Shown piece by piece: positions 1 to 12,275 of a stretch of 64,000 nt of DNA (positions within the stretch are counted from its first letter, which is position 1; each line of letters opens with the position of its first letter). The notes under the pieces were generated by a model that did no database searches, was not told where the DNA came from, and saw only the letters and a list, made by a program, of their open reading frames with translations. The DNA is from Tenrec ecaudatus (lineage: Eukaryota; Chordata; Mammalia; Afrosoricida; Tenrecidae): the NCBI RefSeq assembly GCF_050624435.1, contig NC_134531.1, positions 253,222,812 to 253,286,811 on the forward strand, given 5' to 3'. The position numbers and the translations under genes were made by a program.

Positions 1-1201
1 AGCAATATTGTGTTATTCGCAAATCACAGGTTGTTACTGAGACTTCCTCCAACTGTGATGCCACATTTTCCTCCATATAATCTAATTCCTATTATTATTG
101 GCTGAGCATATAGATTGAAAAACTATAGTGAGAAGATAAAATCTTGACACACAGCTTTCCTGGTTTTAAATCATGTAATATTCCCTTGTTCTGTTCACCG
201 AACTGCCTCTTGATCCATGTACATATTATGCATCAGTGTACTGAAGTGTTCTGGGATTCCCATTCTTCTCAAGGGTATCCATAGTTTGTTATGATTTACA
301 CAGTTAAATGCCTTGGCATAGATACAAGTAAACATCCTTTGGTAGTCTCTATTTTGAGTCAAGATCTGTCTGACATCAGCAAAGATATCCTTTTTTCCAT
401 GTTGTCTTATGAATCCAGTCTGACCCTCTGAGAGTTCCCTGCCTATGTGCTGCTGTAACTGTTGTTGGATGATCTTCAGCAAAACTTTACTGTTTTGTGA
501 TATCTGTGATACTGTAATATAATGTGAGTCTTCTGTTGGGTTACCTTTTTTATTGGAATGTGTACAAATGTGGATCTCTTCCAGTCAGTTGGCCAAGTAG
601 TCATCTTTCAAAAGTTCAGGCTTAAATGAGTAAGTGCTTGCAGTTCTTCATCAGTTTCTTGAAACAATTGAGGTATTCCATCAATTCCTGGAGCCTCATT
701 TTTGGCTAAGGCTTTCAGTTCAACTTCTCTTATCACCATTGGCTCTTGCTCATGTGCTACCTCCTGAAATGGTGGAATATCTACTAGTACTTTTTGGTAC
801 AATGATTCTGTGAATTCCTTCATTCTCTCATGATGCTTCCTTCATCATTCTATATTTTGTCTATAGAGTCTTTCAAGATTGCAATTGATGCTTGAATTTT
901 TTTCTTTGTTTTGGATATTCTGAGTGCGTTCTTCAATTCTGGTTTTCTAATTGCAGGTGTTTGCACATTTCATTACAATATTTGGCTGTGACTCTTGGAG
1001 CTGCTCTCTAGAGTTTTGTATTCAATCCAATGACTTCCCTTTGCTTCAGCTTCTCTATGACTAAGGGCAAGTTTCATTTTCCTCTGATATCCACTTTGAT
1101 CTGTTCTCAATTTCTTGTCTTCTTAATGACAGTTTGCTTTCTTCAAATATAACGTTCTTGATATCCTCCAACAGCTCCTCGGGCCTTCTGTCATTAGTGT
1201 T
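1..1201 (-). mobile_element. RTE/BovB-like LINE, reverse transcriptase part (inverted segment)
   Basis: The minus strand encodes broken pieces of an RTE-clade LINE reverse transcriptase. The segment at 195-482 has the RT palm-like run 'YAKAFNCVNHNKLW' and 'GRELSEGQTGFIRQHG'. The segment at 608-823 has 'APGIDGIPQLFQ', the RT entry region. Frameshifts and stops separate them, so this is a dead copy. It continues beyond the solo LTR at 1202-1775 into the endonuclease part. It runs opposite to the 3' end of the same element type at about 2510-3110. RTE elements are mobilised by their own endonuclease and RT and are abundant in Afrotheria. Confidence 0.8.
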
Positions 1202-1775
1202 TGTGTCGGTCCAGATAGATTAGAGAAACAAATTCATACACAAGCATATGTGTAAAAAAAAGACGTTGATATACAAGAGCAGTTGAATATTGAGTAAACA
1301 GTCCATCCCAGTCCAGAACAAGTCCATAAGTCCCATATTAGCCCATATGTCTGATACCAATCTACAAAGTCCTCTTCTGACTCACGAAGCACATGCAATG
1401 ATGCTGTCTGCAGGAAGATCACAGGCACGTGCTTGGATAGTCCTGTGGATCCAATGGTGTTGTAAGCATCTCAGCACTGGCAGGGGTCTCCATATGGCTT
1501 CTCCTGTACCCAGGGCTGCTTCAGTGTAAGTCCATGAGGCTTCTCCTCAGGGATATCTTGCAGGGAGTCAGCCTTGCCGGTAGAGAGTCTCCAAGGGAGG
1601 GAGCCGAGAGAAGTATCTCCTGGATTCAAGGAGGGAAATACAGGAGTTCCCAGACGTCTCAGGTGAAGGCCAGGCCATACAGAGACCTCATTGGTTATAT
1701 CTTAATTGACGGGCCAGCTTCTACCGCTTCACTCATAATCCTCTCAAATTGACACCAGGCTATATAACTACTACA
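1202..1775. mobile_element. Solo LTR, ERVL-type, 5-bp target duplication
   Basis: A 574-bp block begins TGTGTCGGTC and ends CTACTACA, so it has the TG...CA ends of an LTR. The pentamer GTGTT lies immediately on both sides (1197-1201 and 1776-1780). The RTE LINE reads through once the block and one duplication copy are removed. A related block with the same ends and its own 5-bp duplication occurs at 57371-58970. Five-base duplications are usual for class III (ERVL/MaLR) elements. No internal viral sequence remains, so it is a recombinant solo LTR. The family name is inferred and transcriptional orientation is not certain (minus is favoured). Confidence 0.75.
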
Positions 1776-2510
1776 GTGTTTAATGTATCAAATATGTTCA
1801 TAATATAATCTCCAAATTCAGGTAGAATAGACTCAAGGTCCTATTTTGGCTCTTGTGGTCTTGTTTTAATTTTCTTCACCTTTATCCTGAATTTCCATAT
1901 GAGTAATTGATGGTCTGTTTCTCAAGTAGCCCTTGGTCAGGTTTTAGCTGCTGATATTGGGTTTCTCCATCATCTCTTCCCACAGATGTAGTCAATTTGA
2001 TTTCTGTGTACTCCATCAGGAAAAGTCATTTGGTACAGGCATTTTTTATATTGTTGAACAATGGTATTGGTTATGAACAAGTCACAGGTTTTTGCAAAAA
2101 TGTCCGTATTTTCCAACTACTGTTCTCTCCTCTTTCTTTCAAACTTTTTCATTCCAATTGCCAGTAATTATTAATACATCTCAAATTGAATGTTTGATAA
2201 ATTTCAAGCTGAAATAATTGGTAGAATTTCTCAATTGCTTCATCACTTACTTTTGTGGTTGGTGCATAAATTTGAATCAGGAGATGTATTGATTGCATTT
2301 CTTTGACGGCAGATAGATGGAATCCCATCATACATAACATTTGACTTCATGATGGATTTTGCAATGTCCCTTTTGAAGATGAATGCATGTCATTCCTCTT
2401 GATTGTGTTATTTCATCATAGTCAATTACATGATTTTCTGATTCAAAATGACTTATAAACCCAAAACTCACAAATGGATCAATAAACAACATCACAGTAA
2501 ACAGATATTT
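1776..2510 (-). mobile_element. RTE/BovB-like LINE, endonuclease part (inverted segment)
   Basis: This continues the LINE interrupted by the solo LTR. The minus-strand segment 2149-2340 contains 'IYAPTTKVSDEAIEKFYQLF', a typical run of an RTE apurinic-type endonuclease domain. Stops and frameshifts elsewhere show it is inactive. The 5' side of the LINE lies to the right, where it abuts a plus-strand RTE 3' end at about 2510. Confidence 0.75.
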
Positions 2511-3110
2511 CATCTAGCTTATATCCACCATCATTGCTCATGGAAGCAGTCACCAAGAGATCAAAGGACACATTGCCTTTGGTAAATCTGCTGCACAAGA
2601 ACTCTAACGTATTGCAAAGCAAGGGCATTTCTTTGAGGACTAGAGTGCACCTGACCCAGTCCATGGTGTTATCAATTGTTTAATATGTGTGTCAAAGTTG
2701 GACATGGCATAAGGAAGACTAAATGAGTGCATTTGGATTGTGGTGCCGGCAAAGAATAGTAAAAGTACCATGGATTTCCAAAAGAACAAACAGACCTGTC
2801 TTGGAAGAAGTACACCCAAATGTTTCTTAGAAGCAAGAAAGGTGAGACTTCATCTCACATATTTTGGATATGTTAACAGTACAACTCAGTCCCTGAAAAA
2901 AGAAAGCATGCTTGGTAAAGTACAAGGTCAATTAAAAGGAACAAGACCCTCCACCAGATGAAGTGACACAGTGGTTGCAACAATTGTCTCCTACAAAAAA
3001 AAAAAAAAAGAAATTGTGAGATTGGCACAGGACCAGGAAATGTAATGTCCTGTTGTACATATGTTTTCTATGGCATAGAACCCACTCAACTGCATCTAAC
3101 AAGAACAACA
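2510..3110 (+). mobile_element. RTE/BovB-like LINE 3' end
   Basis: Plus-strand sequence of the RTE C-terminal coding region and 3' tail. It includes the run encoding 'MDFQKNKQTCLGRSTPKCFLEARKVRLHLTYFGYV' in part (2770-2870) and a tail ending near 'CAACTGCATCTAACAAGAAC'. The same tail recurs at 11740-12275 and 63236-63615. An internal A-run sits at about 2994-3009. It is joined head to head with the minus-strand 5' part of the same element type. Confidence 0.75.
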
Positions 3111-3600
3111 ACTCTTTCCTATCTCTTACTTGATGTTCAGTTTGACATATTATGGCAGCTTGTGTGCTGCTGTGATACTAGATTGCCAATAGTATTTCAA
3201 ATACCAGCAGGTCGACCAAGGTAAGCTGCTTTCAGAGAGCTTGCAGACTAAAAACAGATTGTAGACTAAAAACAAAGAAAGACTAGATTATCCACTTCTG
3301 AGTAATAATCCACTGAAAATCTTTTGGATAGCAGGGCAACATAGTCTGATAGAGAAAACTCATCAATAATTGTGAAATATCATCACACATAGTACCAGGA
3401 AATGAGTGTCTCAGGTCACCTAAAGTAAAGTCAATCATAATGACATGGTTGAGTAATGTTGGGATCTTTATTGGCTACTGGCACATCACTTAAAATGAGA
3501 TGAAATAGTTGAAAATATCTGTTAATAATAGAAACTTGGAATACATGAACTATAAATCTAGCACCATTTGGAAGTTGTTAAAATTAAATATAATGCAGAA
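3111..3600. other. Intergenic, nothing recognised
   Basis: AT-rich sequence with no convincing coding frame, repeat boundary or motif. It separates two RTE pieces. Confidence 0.5.
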
Positions 3601-4265
3601 AACTGATATGCTAATGAGTAAGCTGAAATAACTGATATTAGCCATTTGAATCATATGGTTTCCTATGGTAGGTAGTGATAAACAAGAGGAATGGCCTCAC
3701 AGTCATGATCAGGAAGATATAATAGTACCTATACACATACAAGGAAATCCAGTTAGAACTAACATGAAAATCATTAAAGCTAGTGTGGAAGAAATTAAAG
3801 AATTTTACCAACCTCTTGATTCTGATATTGATCAAAATGTAATCAAAATGCATCTATAATTATTGGAAAAGGGACAGAAAAAGTTGGAAATAAAGAGGAA
3901 AACACAGTAGCTGGAGAAGATGGTCCAGAAACAAAGCTGGAGATCTCATGATCGATTTTTTTTTAAAACCTAAGATGTCTTCATTGCAAATAATTGTCTT
4001 TTCAACAAAACAAATGGTGAATCCTCCAGGTTTAATATGCAAAAATCAAATTGTCTAAATCTGTGGAAAGGGACAGTGGACAATGGAAAGAGACCAATAA
4101 CAATAACCAAAGATGAGGACAGGGCCTGACAGTGGAACTCATATGTCAGGTCAGGTTGAAGCTGAAGAAAAGTAAAACCTGTCCACACAAGTCAAAGTGT
4201 GACCTTGAGGTTACCCGACCTGGATTTTGAGTCCATCTCAAGAATAGATTTGACAGTAAAAACCT
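3600..4265 (+). mobile_element. RTE/BovB-like LINE, endonuclease-region fragment
   Basis: The plus strand around 3665-3859 encodes 'SDIDQNVIKMHL', and downstream text up to about 4260 keeps the order expected for the RTE endonuclease-to-RT linker (for instance the 'gaccttgaggttacccgacctg' neighbourhood at 4201). The frames are broken. It may be part of the same insertion as 2510-3110, rearranged, or a separate old copy. Confidence 0.6.
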
Positions 4266-4469
4266 TGTCAGTTGATCTCCTCACTCAGTGCATCTGGACC
4301 TCTGGTTTTCGATGTTATTCTTTGTTTGTTGTGGGGTTTATCTCAGATGAGTTATGTCATTGTGATTACCTTCTTGAATTTGTGGTATACCAGTTTCTTT
4401 CTGTTTTTCAGTACATGAAACTCAGAATTGATGAACCTATAGGGACAGCAAATAGATTAAGGGTTTCTG

Positions 4470-4660
4470 GAGAGTAGGGAAAGGTACAGTGGTGTGCAGG
4501 GGGGCAGGTGCTGAATAAAAGGGAGATGATATCAAGGAATCCAGGAAGGAAAAGATGTTCAGAAACTGATATAGGTGCCAATTGTACACTATTGCTTTAT
4601 GTGGTTGAACTATGGAATGACATGATATATGTATTAACTCTCAATAAGCAGATATAAAGA
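4470..4660 (+). mobile_element. Old L1 3' end
   Basis: This short block matches the terminal 3' UTR pattern seen in the other old L1 ends of this window: a purine-rich run, then 'TTGTACACTATTGC', then 'GAACTATGGAATGACATGATATATGTATTAACTCTC' in part, then an A-rich end. It has no coding content. Confidence 0.55.
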
Positions 4661-4739
4661 AGATAAGCTGACAATCACAAACCTCACTTTTGAAATTAAT
4701 CATGTGATCATAAATAATAGGTAGAACTACCTTCTTCTA

Positions 4740-5480
4740 CTACTCATTCTGCTTTACCTTTGTCTCAGCCAGTACCTCAACTGGCCGTGGTTTTTTCCCT
4801 GGTGGGGTGACCCAGACCTTCATTACTGAGAGATCTGTGTTATTAGATGTCCTGTCAGGATTGGGTTGCTGTAATTTACCATTTACTTTAACCAGAGGGC
4901 ATGGTAGCACTAAGAGTCGGCCTATGGGTTCTCCTGGATTCCAGACATATTCTTTACCTCCATTATGTAGCACCAGTCCAATTTCTCCTTGGTAATCAGG
5001 ATCATTGACACCTCTCAGTACAGTGACAGTCTTCCTAAGTGTTGATCCAAAGGCATGAGAAGCCCAAAGTGGCCAGGGGGCATTCTCAGCTGCCAGTTCA
5101 GTGGAATCCATGCTGTGTTTCCAGGTGGGAGAGTTACCTCCTTTGGGACCAGGACCTCCAGGGCTGAAGAACACAGGGCTGCTGGGACAGGAAGCAAAAA
5201 TGCTGCAAGTGGATCACTAGGAATAATAGTGAATGGTGTCACTCCAACTTCCACCCCTTGGTTCCTGGACCCATGAATTCTGGCTATTGGAGACACAGCA
5301 CCATATATTGGCCACTGGTTTAGCATGTATACATCCTCTTGGAGAATATTGCCCAAGCCCCGCCAGTTGTTTCCACCTAGTTGGCACTATAATTGTTTCT
5401 TTAGGAGCCCATTCCACCAATCTATCAAGCCATTAGCTTCAGGATGATGAAGAACATGATATGACCAGTGTATTCCTATT
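4740..5480 (-). pseudogene. ERVL-type pol remnant: integrase C-end plus dUTPase
   Basis: The minus strand carries a decayed retroviral pol 3' part. Near 5400-5470 it encodes the integrase-like 'HHPEANGLIDWWNGLL' type run (my reading of the reverse complement). Further along come two overlapping frames, 5015-5356 and 4740-5174. Together they hold dUTPase signatures: 'GVNDPDYQGEIGLVLHNG' and a 'GEPIGRLLVLP' C-terminal motif. A dUTPase downstream of integrase is the arrangement known for ERVL (class III) elements; betaretroviruses instead place it before protease. A frameshift near 5050-5170 and the loss of upstream pol show it is dead. No LTRs flank it directly. Confidence 0.75.
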
Positions 5481-5509
5481 AAAATCATTTATTTTTTTAA
5501 AAATAAAAG

Positions 5510-8240
5510 AGGACATGAAGGACCAGCCATCACTAGCTGGAACTAGAGATGAAACAGGGGAAGGCACAATAGACCCCAAGGAAATAAAAGATTAATTTTG
5601 CAGTACTTTTTAAGACTGTATTCCAACAAATTAAAAAGTTTGGAGGACATGTCAAACATGTGGAAGATCTCCTCCTTAACACACATGGACCTTAAGAACT
5701 TGAACAGACACTTAGTAAATGTAGAAATGGACAATGACTTCAAGAAACTCTCACCCAACAAAAAAAAACCTGGTATAGATAGCTTCACAAGAGAATTCTA
5801 CCAAGCATTCATAGAAGAGCTGACAACAATCCTACATTCTCTTCCAGATCACAGAGAGGGACTGCAAGCTCCCCAACTCATTCTATGAAGCCAGCCTAAG
5901 CCTGACACCAAAATTGGGCAAAGACCCCACAAGGACAGAAAACTACCGACCAAAATGTGCATAGATGAAAAAATCCTCAACAAAATACTGGCCAATAGAA
6001 TCCAACAGCATATAATAATAAAATACGAAGAAGAAGAAGAAGAAGAAGAAGAAGAAGAAGAAGAAGAAGAAGAAGAAGAAGAAGAAGAAGAAGAAGAAGA
6101 AATCATGACCAAGTAGGATTCATATCAGGACTGCAGAAAGGATTCACCATTTGTAAGACAATTAACCCACCAATCAACAACAACAAAAAAGGCCAAGAAT
6201 AATATGATCATATCAGTAGATGCAGAAAAAGTATTTTATAACATGCATTTCTAATAAAGACTTTCAAAAAGTATTAGAAAGGAATATGCTCAAAAAAATA
6301 AAAGACATATACAAAAATCAATAGATAATATTACACTCAAGGGAGAAAAGCTGAAAACATTTCCACTAAACAAGGGAACCCAACCAGAAGGCCCCTTATC
6401 CCCACTTCTGTTCAACATTGTGCTGCAATGCCTAGCCAATGCCATAAGACAACCGCAAGATATCAAGGATGTATGATTGGGTAAAAAAAGAAGTGAAAAT
6501 CCTGCTTTTTGCAGACTATCTGATTTTATATATTGAGGACCCTAAGGGGTTCACAATAGAACTGTTGGAAACAATAGAGGATTTCAGTAGAGTAGCAGGA
6601 TGCAGAATTAACAAGCAGAAATCAATTGAGTTTGTATATATCAGCGATGGTAACTCAGAAAAAGATATCAAGGGATCAGTGCCGTTCACAATAGCCACGC
6701 ATAAGCAAAAGTACCTAGGAATAAACCTAACCAAACACAAACCGGTACAAAAAGAGTAAGAACATTACTACAAATAACCACAAAGGATCTACACAAATGG
6801 AAATATATTCTGTGTTCGTGATTCGGGATACCCGATATAATGAAAACATCAATACTACCTAAAGCAGTCGACAAATTCAAGGCAACCTGATCCAAAATCC
6901 AGCATCATCCTTCAAAGAAATGGAAAAACCGATAACCAACTTCATATGGAAAGGGAAGGAGCCCAGGATAGGAAAATAACTTCTCAAGAAGAAAAACAAA
7001 GTACGTATCATTGCACTACAGACCACTGACCCTATTACACAGCCACAGTTGTCAAAGCACCCGCTACAGATATAATGATAGACAGTCGGATCAATGGATC
7101 AGCGCTGAAAACTCAGAGATAAAAACATCCGCATACAGACAAGTGATTTTCAACAAAGCCCCCCAAAACGTTAAATGTGAAGCAGATGGCCTCTTCAAAA
7201 ATGGTGTTGGAAAAGCTGGACGTCCAAATATAGAAGAATGAAACAAGACCCATATCTCACTGCATGCAGGCAAACAAACTCAAGGTGGACTACAGACCTA
7301 GATGTAAAACTCAAAGCTATCAGCATCATCAGTGAGGAAATTGGGAGGAGCCCTAGTGTAGGGAATACATGGGCTACCAGAATTAACAAAAGACACACTA
7401 TGCGGAAGACAAAATAAATGAATGAGAACTATTAAAAAGAAAAGTTTATGCACATTGAAAGACTTTATTTAAAAAGTTTAAATGAGAGCCCACAGACTGG
7501 GAAAAGGTATTTAGTGCCCACATGAGAGACAATGGACAAATTATTAAGCTGTACAGAATTTTACCAGCTTACAACTAGGAAAAAAAAACCCTAATAACCC
7601 TCTGAGAAGATGGGCAAAAACCTGAACTGAGAATGCAAAAACATAACACTGGAATGCTTAATAAACACTTGAGGAAATGTTCTAGGTCATTAGCCATGCA
7701 GGAAATGCAAATGAAAACAACAATGAGATACCACCTAACACACATTTCTGTAGATCATTTTTAAAAAAAAACAACTAAGAACAACCAATGTAGGGAACAG
7801 GAATTCTCTCCACTGCTGGTGAACTTGTAAATATGTACAGTCACTGTGGAAGACAATCTGGAAATACCTAAAACAGATGGAAATTGAACTACCATGTGAC
7901 CCAACAATATCATTACTGGGCATATATACCTCAACAAAATAAGAAACACTTCACAAACAGACACTTCCTCCCCCATGTTCATTGCAGTACAGTTAACAGC
8001 AAGAAGCTGGAAACGGCCTAAACCTCCATTGAGAGAAGAGTGGATAATAAAACACTGGTGCATACATACAATGCAGTACTATGCCTCCCTAGAAAACAGC
8101 GATAAACCCGAGAAACACCCGAACTCTTGGAGTGATCTGGAAGACCTTATTATGCCAAGTGAACAAACAGCAGAATGGGGACAAGTTCAAGCTTGCAGAG
8201 CATCCAGTTTTCTGGCTGGGTACCAGAAAGCCTGGTAAAG
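5510..8240 (+). pseudogene. L1 ORF2 fragment (5'-truncated L1)
   Basis: Plus-strand, multiply frameshifted LINE-1 ORF2 starting inside the RT entry region. 5598-5888 encodes 'QYFLRLYSNKLKSLEDM' and 'KPGIDSFTREFYQAFI'. The RT catalytic neighbourhood is at 6469-6759, where 'LLFADYLILYIEDP' replaces the usual FADD with FADY, so a catalytic Asp is lost. The C-terminal region runs to about 8240, including a tryptophan-rich run at 7975-8238. A long GAA microsatellite expanded inside it at 6027. The 3' UTR continues to about 9345. Confidence 0.85.
6027..6102 (+). repeat. (GAA)n microsatellite, about 25 units
   Basis: An uninterrupted run of GAA/AAG units lies within the L1 ORF2 fragment. On the minus strand it reads as a poly-serine frame, an artefact and not a gene. 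Pure GAA tracts of this length are polymorphic and can form triplex DNA. Confidence 0.97.
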
Positions 8241-9345
8241 AGCTGGACCAGTGCCAATGAACCACACACCTTTCGCTCCAGGTAAGTATAATGTAAGTCA
8301 CTTGGCCGGTGGGCACCTCACAACAGTTGGAATCAAATGGCCAGGGGAGGGGGGGTGGTAGTTGCTGAGTGGTAGCCATGCGGACCTGGGGCGAAGTCTT
8401 CCAGAGAGGGAGGCAGCTGTGTCAGAGGGATGAGGCTTATTGATAGGGGAGGCACCTCAGGAGAGGGGAGGGACCAGTCAAGTCTGGGTGAACATAGGTG
8501 CATGTCTGTTGTGGGAGGGGAAGGATGCTGACTGCCAGGCGGGAGATGGAGATACAGGGATGCTCTTGGGATTATTAAGGAGGGTTATTATTATTAGTAG
8601 GGAGGGTCTTTAGTAATGTGCAGCGTGAGGGCAGCCTGACCTAGGGTATAAGGGGGTATCCCTGGAATAAAGGAAGGGTGCCTCAGAACACTGGAAAACT
8701 GAATCCTGACCTTTGGGGTACACGCATGCTCCAGAAGCTGCATCAGTGAAACCCCAAATGGGGACTCCACTGGGGGAACAGGACTCTACCACAGACACAT
8801 TTATAACCTGAGGAATTTAGTGGGAAAACACACAGTGTCTGAGGCAGAAGAAGACAGCTGTACAAAGAGCAATGTACTGCTGGTTGGCGAACAAACAAGA
8901 GCTTGGTGCAACAATACCAGGTACACAGTATTAAGACATGCATTATCTTGGCAACACTGCAGTGGCCATCCTGTTATATTCTGCTTAGGCTCATTTGTAT
9001 TAGGGTGTATCTCAGAGGTGCGTCACCATTGGGGCTCACCCTCTGGAAGCTGTGTTATGTGCTTTATTATTTTTTTGAAAATAAAATCCAGGGATGTTGA
9101 GCCTACAGAGAAAGAAAAGAAAACCAGGGTTTTGGGGGAAGCGGGTGATTGGGTGGGGGTGGTGTGACAAGAGACAGATAATATTAGAAGTCCAGAAAGG
9201 AAAAGCATGTTTTGGAAAACATGTATGAGTATTCAAGAATGTGTACAATTAGGTTTGACATGATTGAACTATGGATTTAAATGACTTTTGTATTGGTTCC
9301 CAAATTACAGCAAATTAATTTAAACATAAATAAATAAAATCAAAA
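8241..9345 (+). mobile_element. L1 3' UTR of the preceding ORF2 fragment
   Basis: Non-coding sequence with G-rich purine blocks (8341-8600, 9110-9170) and an A/T-rich terminus 'AAACATAAATAAATAAAATC' near 9320-9345. It follows directly from the ORF2 fragment, as expected for an L1 3' UTR and tail. Weak open frames within it (8820-9167, 8903-9100) are incidental. Confidence 0.6.
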
Positions 9346-9349
9346 CACA

Positions 9350-10345
9350 GATCCAGGAATGGTTTTGGTGTTCACACTAAATCCTAGTTCCCACTTAAGA
9401 ACAATCAGTTCTTACATTATGGACCTGCTCAATACTCACCTTCATGAAACGATCACTGTAGATAAGGGTGCTACAGCAAAGTGTGGTGAAGAAAGCAGAG
9501 GGTGCTGGCTTTCAATAGGAATAGTATCTGTGGTCTTCTATTTAAATAAGCAGCCATCTGAGTGAGAGTCAGTTAAGTCCACAGGGAAGAGGCACACCAA
9601 TTGTGTGATCCAAAGACAACAATTACAAATCTTGAACACACTGAAGAGAAAAGCTTCAGAGCAAACTTATGGACAGCACTTTGTGGAGGGCTCTGGGGGA
9701 TGATGAGAGCCCCAACCCATCTGCAGAGTTTCTGGTCAGAGGGGGCCACTGGCACATCCGCTCTAGCCACGTGCGAGAGTCTCCATCAGCCTTACTAAAG
9801 GCAGAGAGCATCGTATTCATGATTATGCTGGGTCCAACTCGACACTTGCCTAGTTGACCACCCTATAGATGCTACTTGAATTTGCTCCGGATGCAAGCAT
9901 TTCTTACTGGTTCCATGACAGAAATTTCTTCCCTGGGCTTTTTATTATTGTTGGTGGTCTTACACATTATTGGCATTTTCCTCTGTACGTTTTCACATTA
10001 CCATATTAATACAATTTTGTTTTGGATCCTTTTTGGTCTCCCAGCTGTGAAGCACAAGAGGAGTTGGTACATAATTATAATAAAAGATACAAGGGTATGT
10101 AGGGAACATGGTGCAAGGGGGGTAGGGAGGGAAATGGGATTTCAGGAGTAACTGATGAAAACAGGAAGGGGAGGGAGCACAGGTATGGATTGTGGTTGCA
10201 TAAATCATCTTAAAGTTACTTTATCTATGGTGGTGGGGCTTTTTCTAAAATTGATGTGGGAATGATTGTACAATTCTGCATGATATGATTGAATGAACAT
10301 GATATGTAAGTTATTTGCCAATAAATTTTGGGGGAAAAAATAAGA
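9350..10345 (+). mobile_element. Old L1 3' UTR fragment
   Basis: This contains a diverged copy of the L1 3' UTR module seen clearly in the two full-length L1s: 'GTGGTGAAGAAAGCAGAGGG', 'GTCTTCTATTTAAATAAGC', then 'GAAGAGGCACACCA'. It ends with the terminal pattern 'GATATGATTGAATGAACATG' followed by 'CAATAAATTTTGGGGG' and an A-run at about 10335. It is non-coding. Confidence 0.65.
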
Positions 10346-10379
10346 ATTGTACAATCATCAGCACAATCAATTTTAGAAC

Positions 10380-11210
10380 ATTTTCTTCTTTCTTGTACTC
10401 ATTGTTATTAGCTCTCCATTTCCCCCCAACCTCCCCTGTCATACCTCAAGGAACCATTAGTCCAATTACCTTCTCTACAGATTTACCTCTCCAGGATTTT
10501 ATGTATAGGGAAACATTTAAAAAGCAAAAGACTAACAAAACAACAAAATAAATTAAAACAGAAAAAAAACTCAATCTGAAAGAAACCAGAAAATATTTTA
10601 AAATAATAGCAATTTTGAAATGGTCAGTCAAATGATGAGTTGGCAAGTTTTAACCTTACAGCACCGGCAACAATCCACTTTCCAATGCATTTGGCATGGC
10701 AGCAGGGATATTGACATCTCTGGTCTGTGGTCAAGGGTAACTCACCAAGGGCATAATCAACATGTCTTTCCACTTCACTTTTTTTTAAACCTGAAACAAT
10801 TTAAGAATGGGTCAAAAGGAGACCAAATGATAAGTAACTACATTCTAACCTAACAACCTTTGCTATAATAAACTTTGCAATGCTCTCTCTGATGGCTCAC
10901 CTCACTACAATGGTCAGAGAGGATTTATTAGGGACTTAATCCATGTGTAGACATTGCAAGTGGATTTGGGGTTTCCACTGTCATGCAACCTGATACCATT
11001 CCTTCGTTTGGATTTGGATTTTATCATTTATAATATTTGGATCATACAACCTGGTATGCTTCTTCAATGTGGACTTAGTAGATGCTTCACTTAAATAGCT
11101 GGTTGAAAATAAGTTTTTAAGACCCCAGATGCTGTTTTTTGATAGTTGGACATTATCTGATTTCTTCGCCACACCTTGCTATAGCACCTACATTTTCAGT
11201 GATCTCTTCA
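10380..11210 (-). mobile_element. Old L1 3' UTR fragment, antisense
   Basis: Reverse-complement L1 3' UTR. Near 11115-11170 the plus strand reads 'TTTTTAAGACCCCAGATGC' and 'TGATAGTTGGACATTATCTG', which mirror the 'TCTGGGGTCTTAAAGGCTTG' module of the sense copies. The left part (10380-10600) is poorly defined. Confidence 0.55.
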
Positions 11211-11739
11211 TGAGGGTGAGTATTAAGCAGGGGCATGTCATAAATAATCACTGCTCTTAGGTTGGGGGTAGAATTAAGTGAAAGCCCCAAATGTGAAAAT
11301 TCATGTATCTATGGTTTGTATACATCTCTGGTTCATCTTCAGGGTATCATTGTAATTTTATATGAGAATATATGATCAATCATCCCCTTGGGGTGTAAGG
11401 TGATACTATTGATAGTGTCATTAATTTAACCTATGGTGTAGAATTTAAATACTGTTCTGACAAGGATATTATACTAATTTAGACCAGATATCAACCATAG
11501 TACATGAATTGTGGATTTGTACAGTTTAAACTCTTAAGTGCCTTTACACAATTTACACAAACAATAATGGTAGGTAGCAGGACCATACTTACCAGGTTAA
11601 TACATGTCATAATAAAGCAAGGAGGACATGAAAATAAGTAGCAGTGTAAGTGTATTTGAGAAATACAGGTAAGAAAGTAAGTGTGTTTAAGTATCAGTGC
11701 ACCATTCATGGTGCACCCTCAAGGCTAGAGATCCAAACC
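11211..11739. other. Intergenic, nothing recognised
   Basis: AT-rich; no supported gene or repeat boundary seen. Confidence 0.4.
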
Positions 11740-12275
11740 AATGTCCAATGACTGTCAGTTGTATGTCCTTAGGGTAGCAACACACAAGAACTCTTTAAAG
11801 TGTTGAAGAGCAAGGCTGTCACATAGAGGACTACGGAGTCCCTCACCGAATTCATGGTATTTTCAGGTACCCCATATGCATGTAAAACTTGGACATTGAA
11901 TATAGAAGACTGAAGGAGAATCAGTACATTTGATTTGTGGCTTTGGCTAACCATATTGAAAGTACAACAGACTGCCACAAGAACAAACAAGAATATCTGG
12001 TTTGGAAGAAGTACAGCCAGAGTGGTTTTAAAGGCAAGGATGATGAGACGTCATCTCACTTACTTGGGACATGTCAGAGAGAACAGCCACTGGCGAAGGA
12101 TAGCATACTTGGTAATATAGAGGGTCAGCACAAAAGAGGAAGGCCTTTGACAAGATGAATTGTCAGAGGCTGCAACACTAGAATCAAACATAAGGCAATT
12201 GTGAGAATGGATCAAGACAGTGCAGTGTTTTGTTCATTGCATATTAGGCTGTATGCCTAGGAACCGAACAAGTCC
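11740..12275 (+). mobile_element. RTE/BovB-like LINE 3' end
   Basis: The third RTE tail in the window. 11935-12158 encodes frames with 'TDCHKNKQEYLVWKKYSQ' and 'LLGTCQREQPLAKDSILGNI', the C-terminal RTE run followed by 'GQHKRGRPLTR'. The tail 'ATAAGGCAATTGTGAGAATG' to about 12275 is shared with 3000-3060. It is frameshifted and inactive. Confidence 0.75.

Noticed and set aside
5849-6112. Minus-strand poly-serine frame
   Set aside because: It is the translation of the (GAA)n microsatellite.
8820-9167. 115-codon plus-strand frame
   Set aside because: It lies in an L1 3' UTR with no recognisable protein features.
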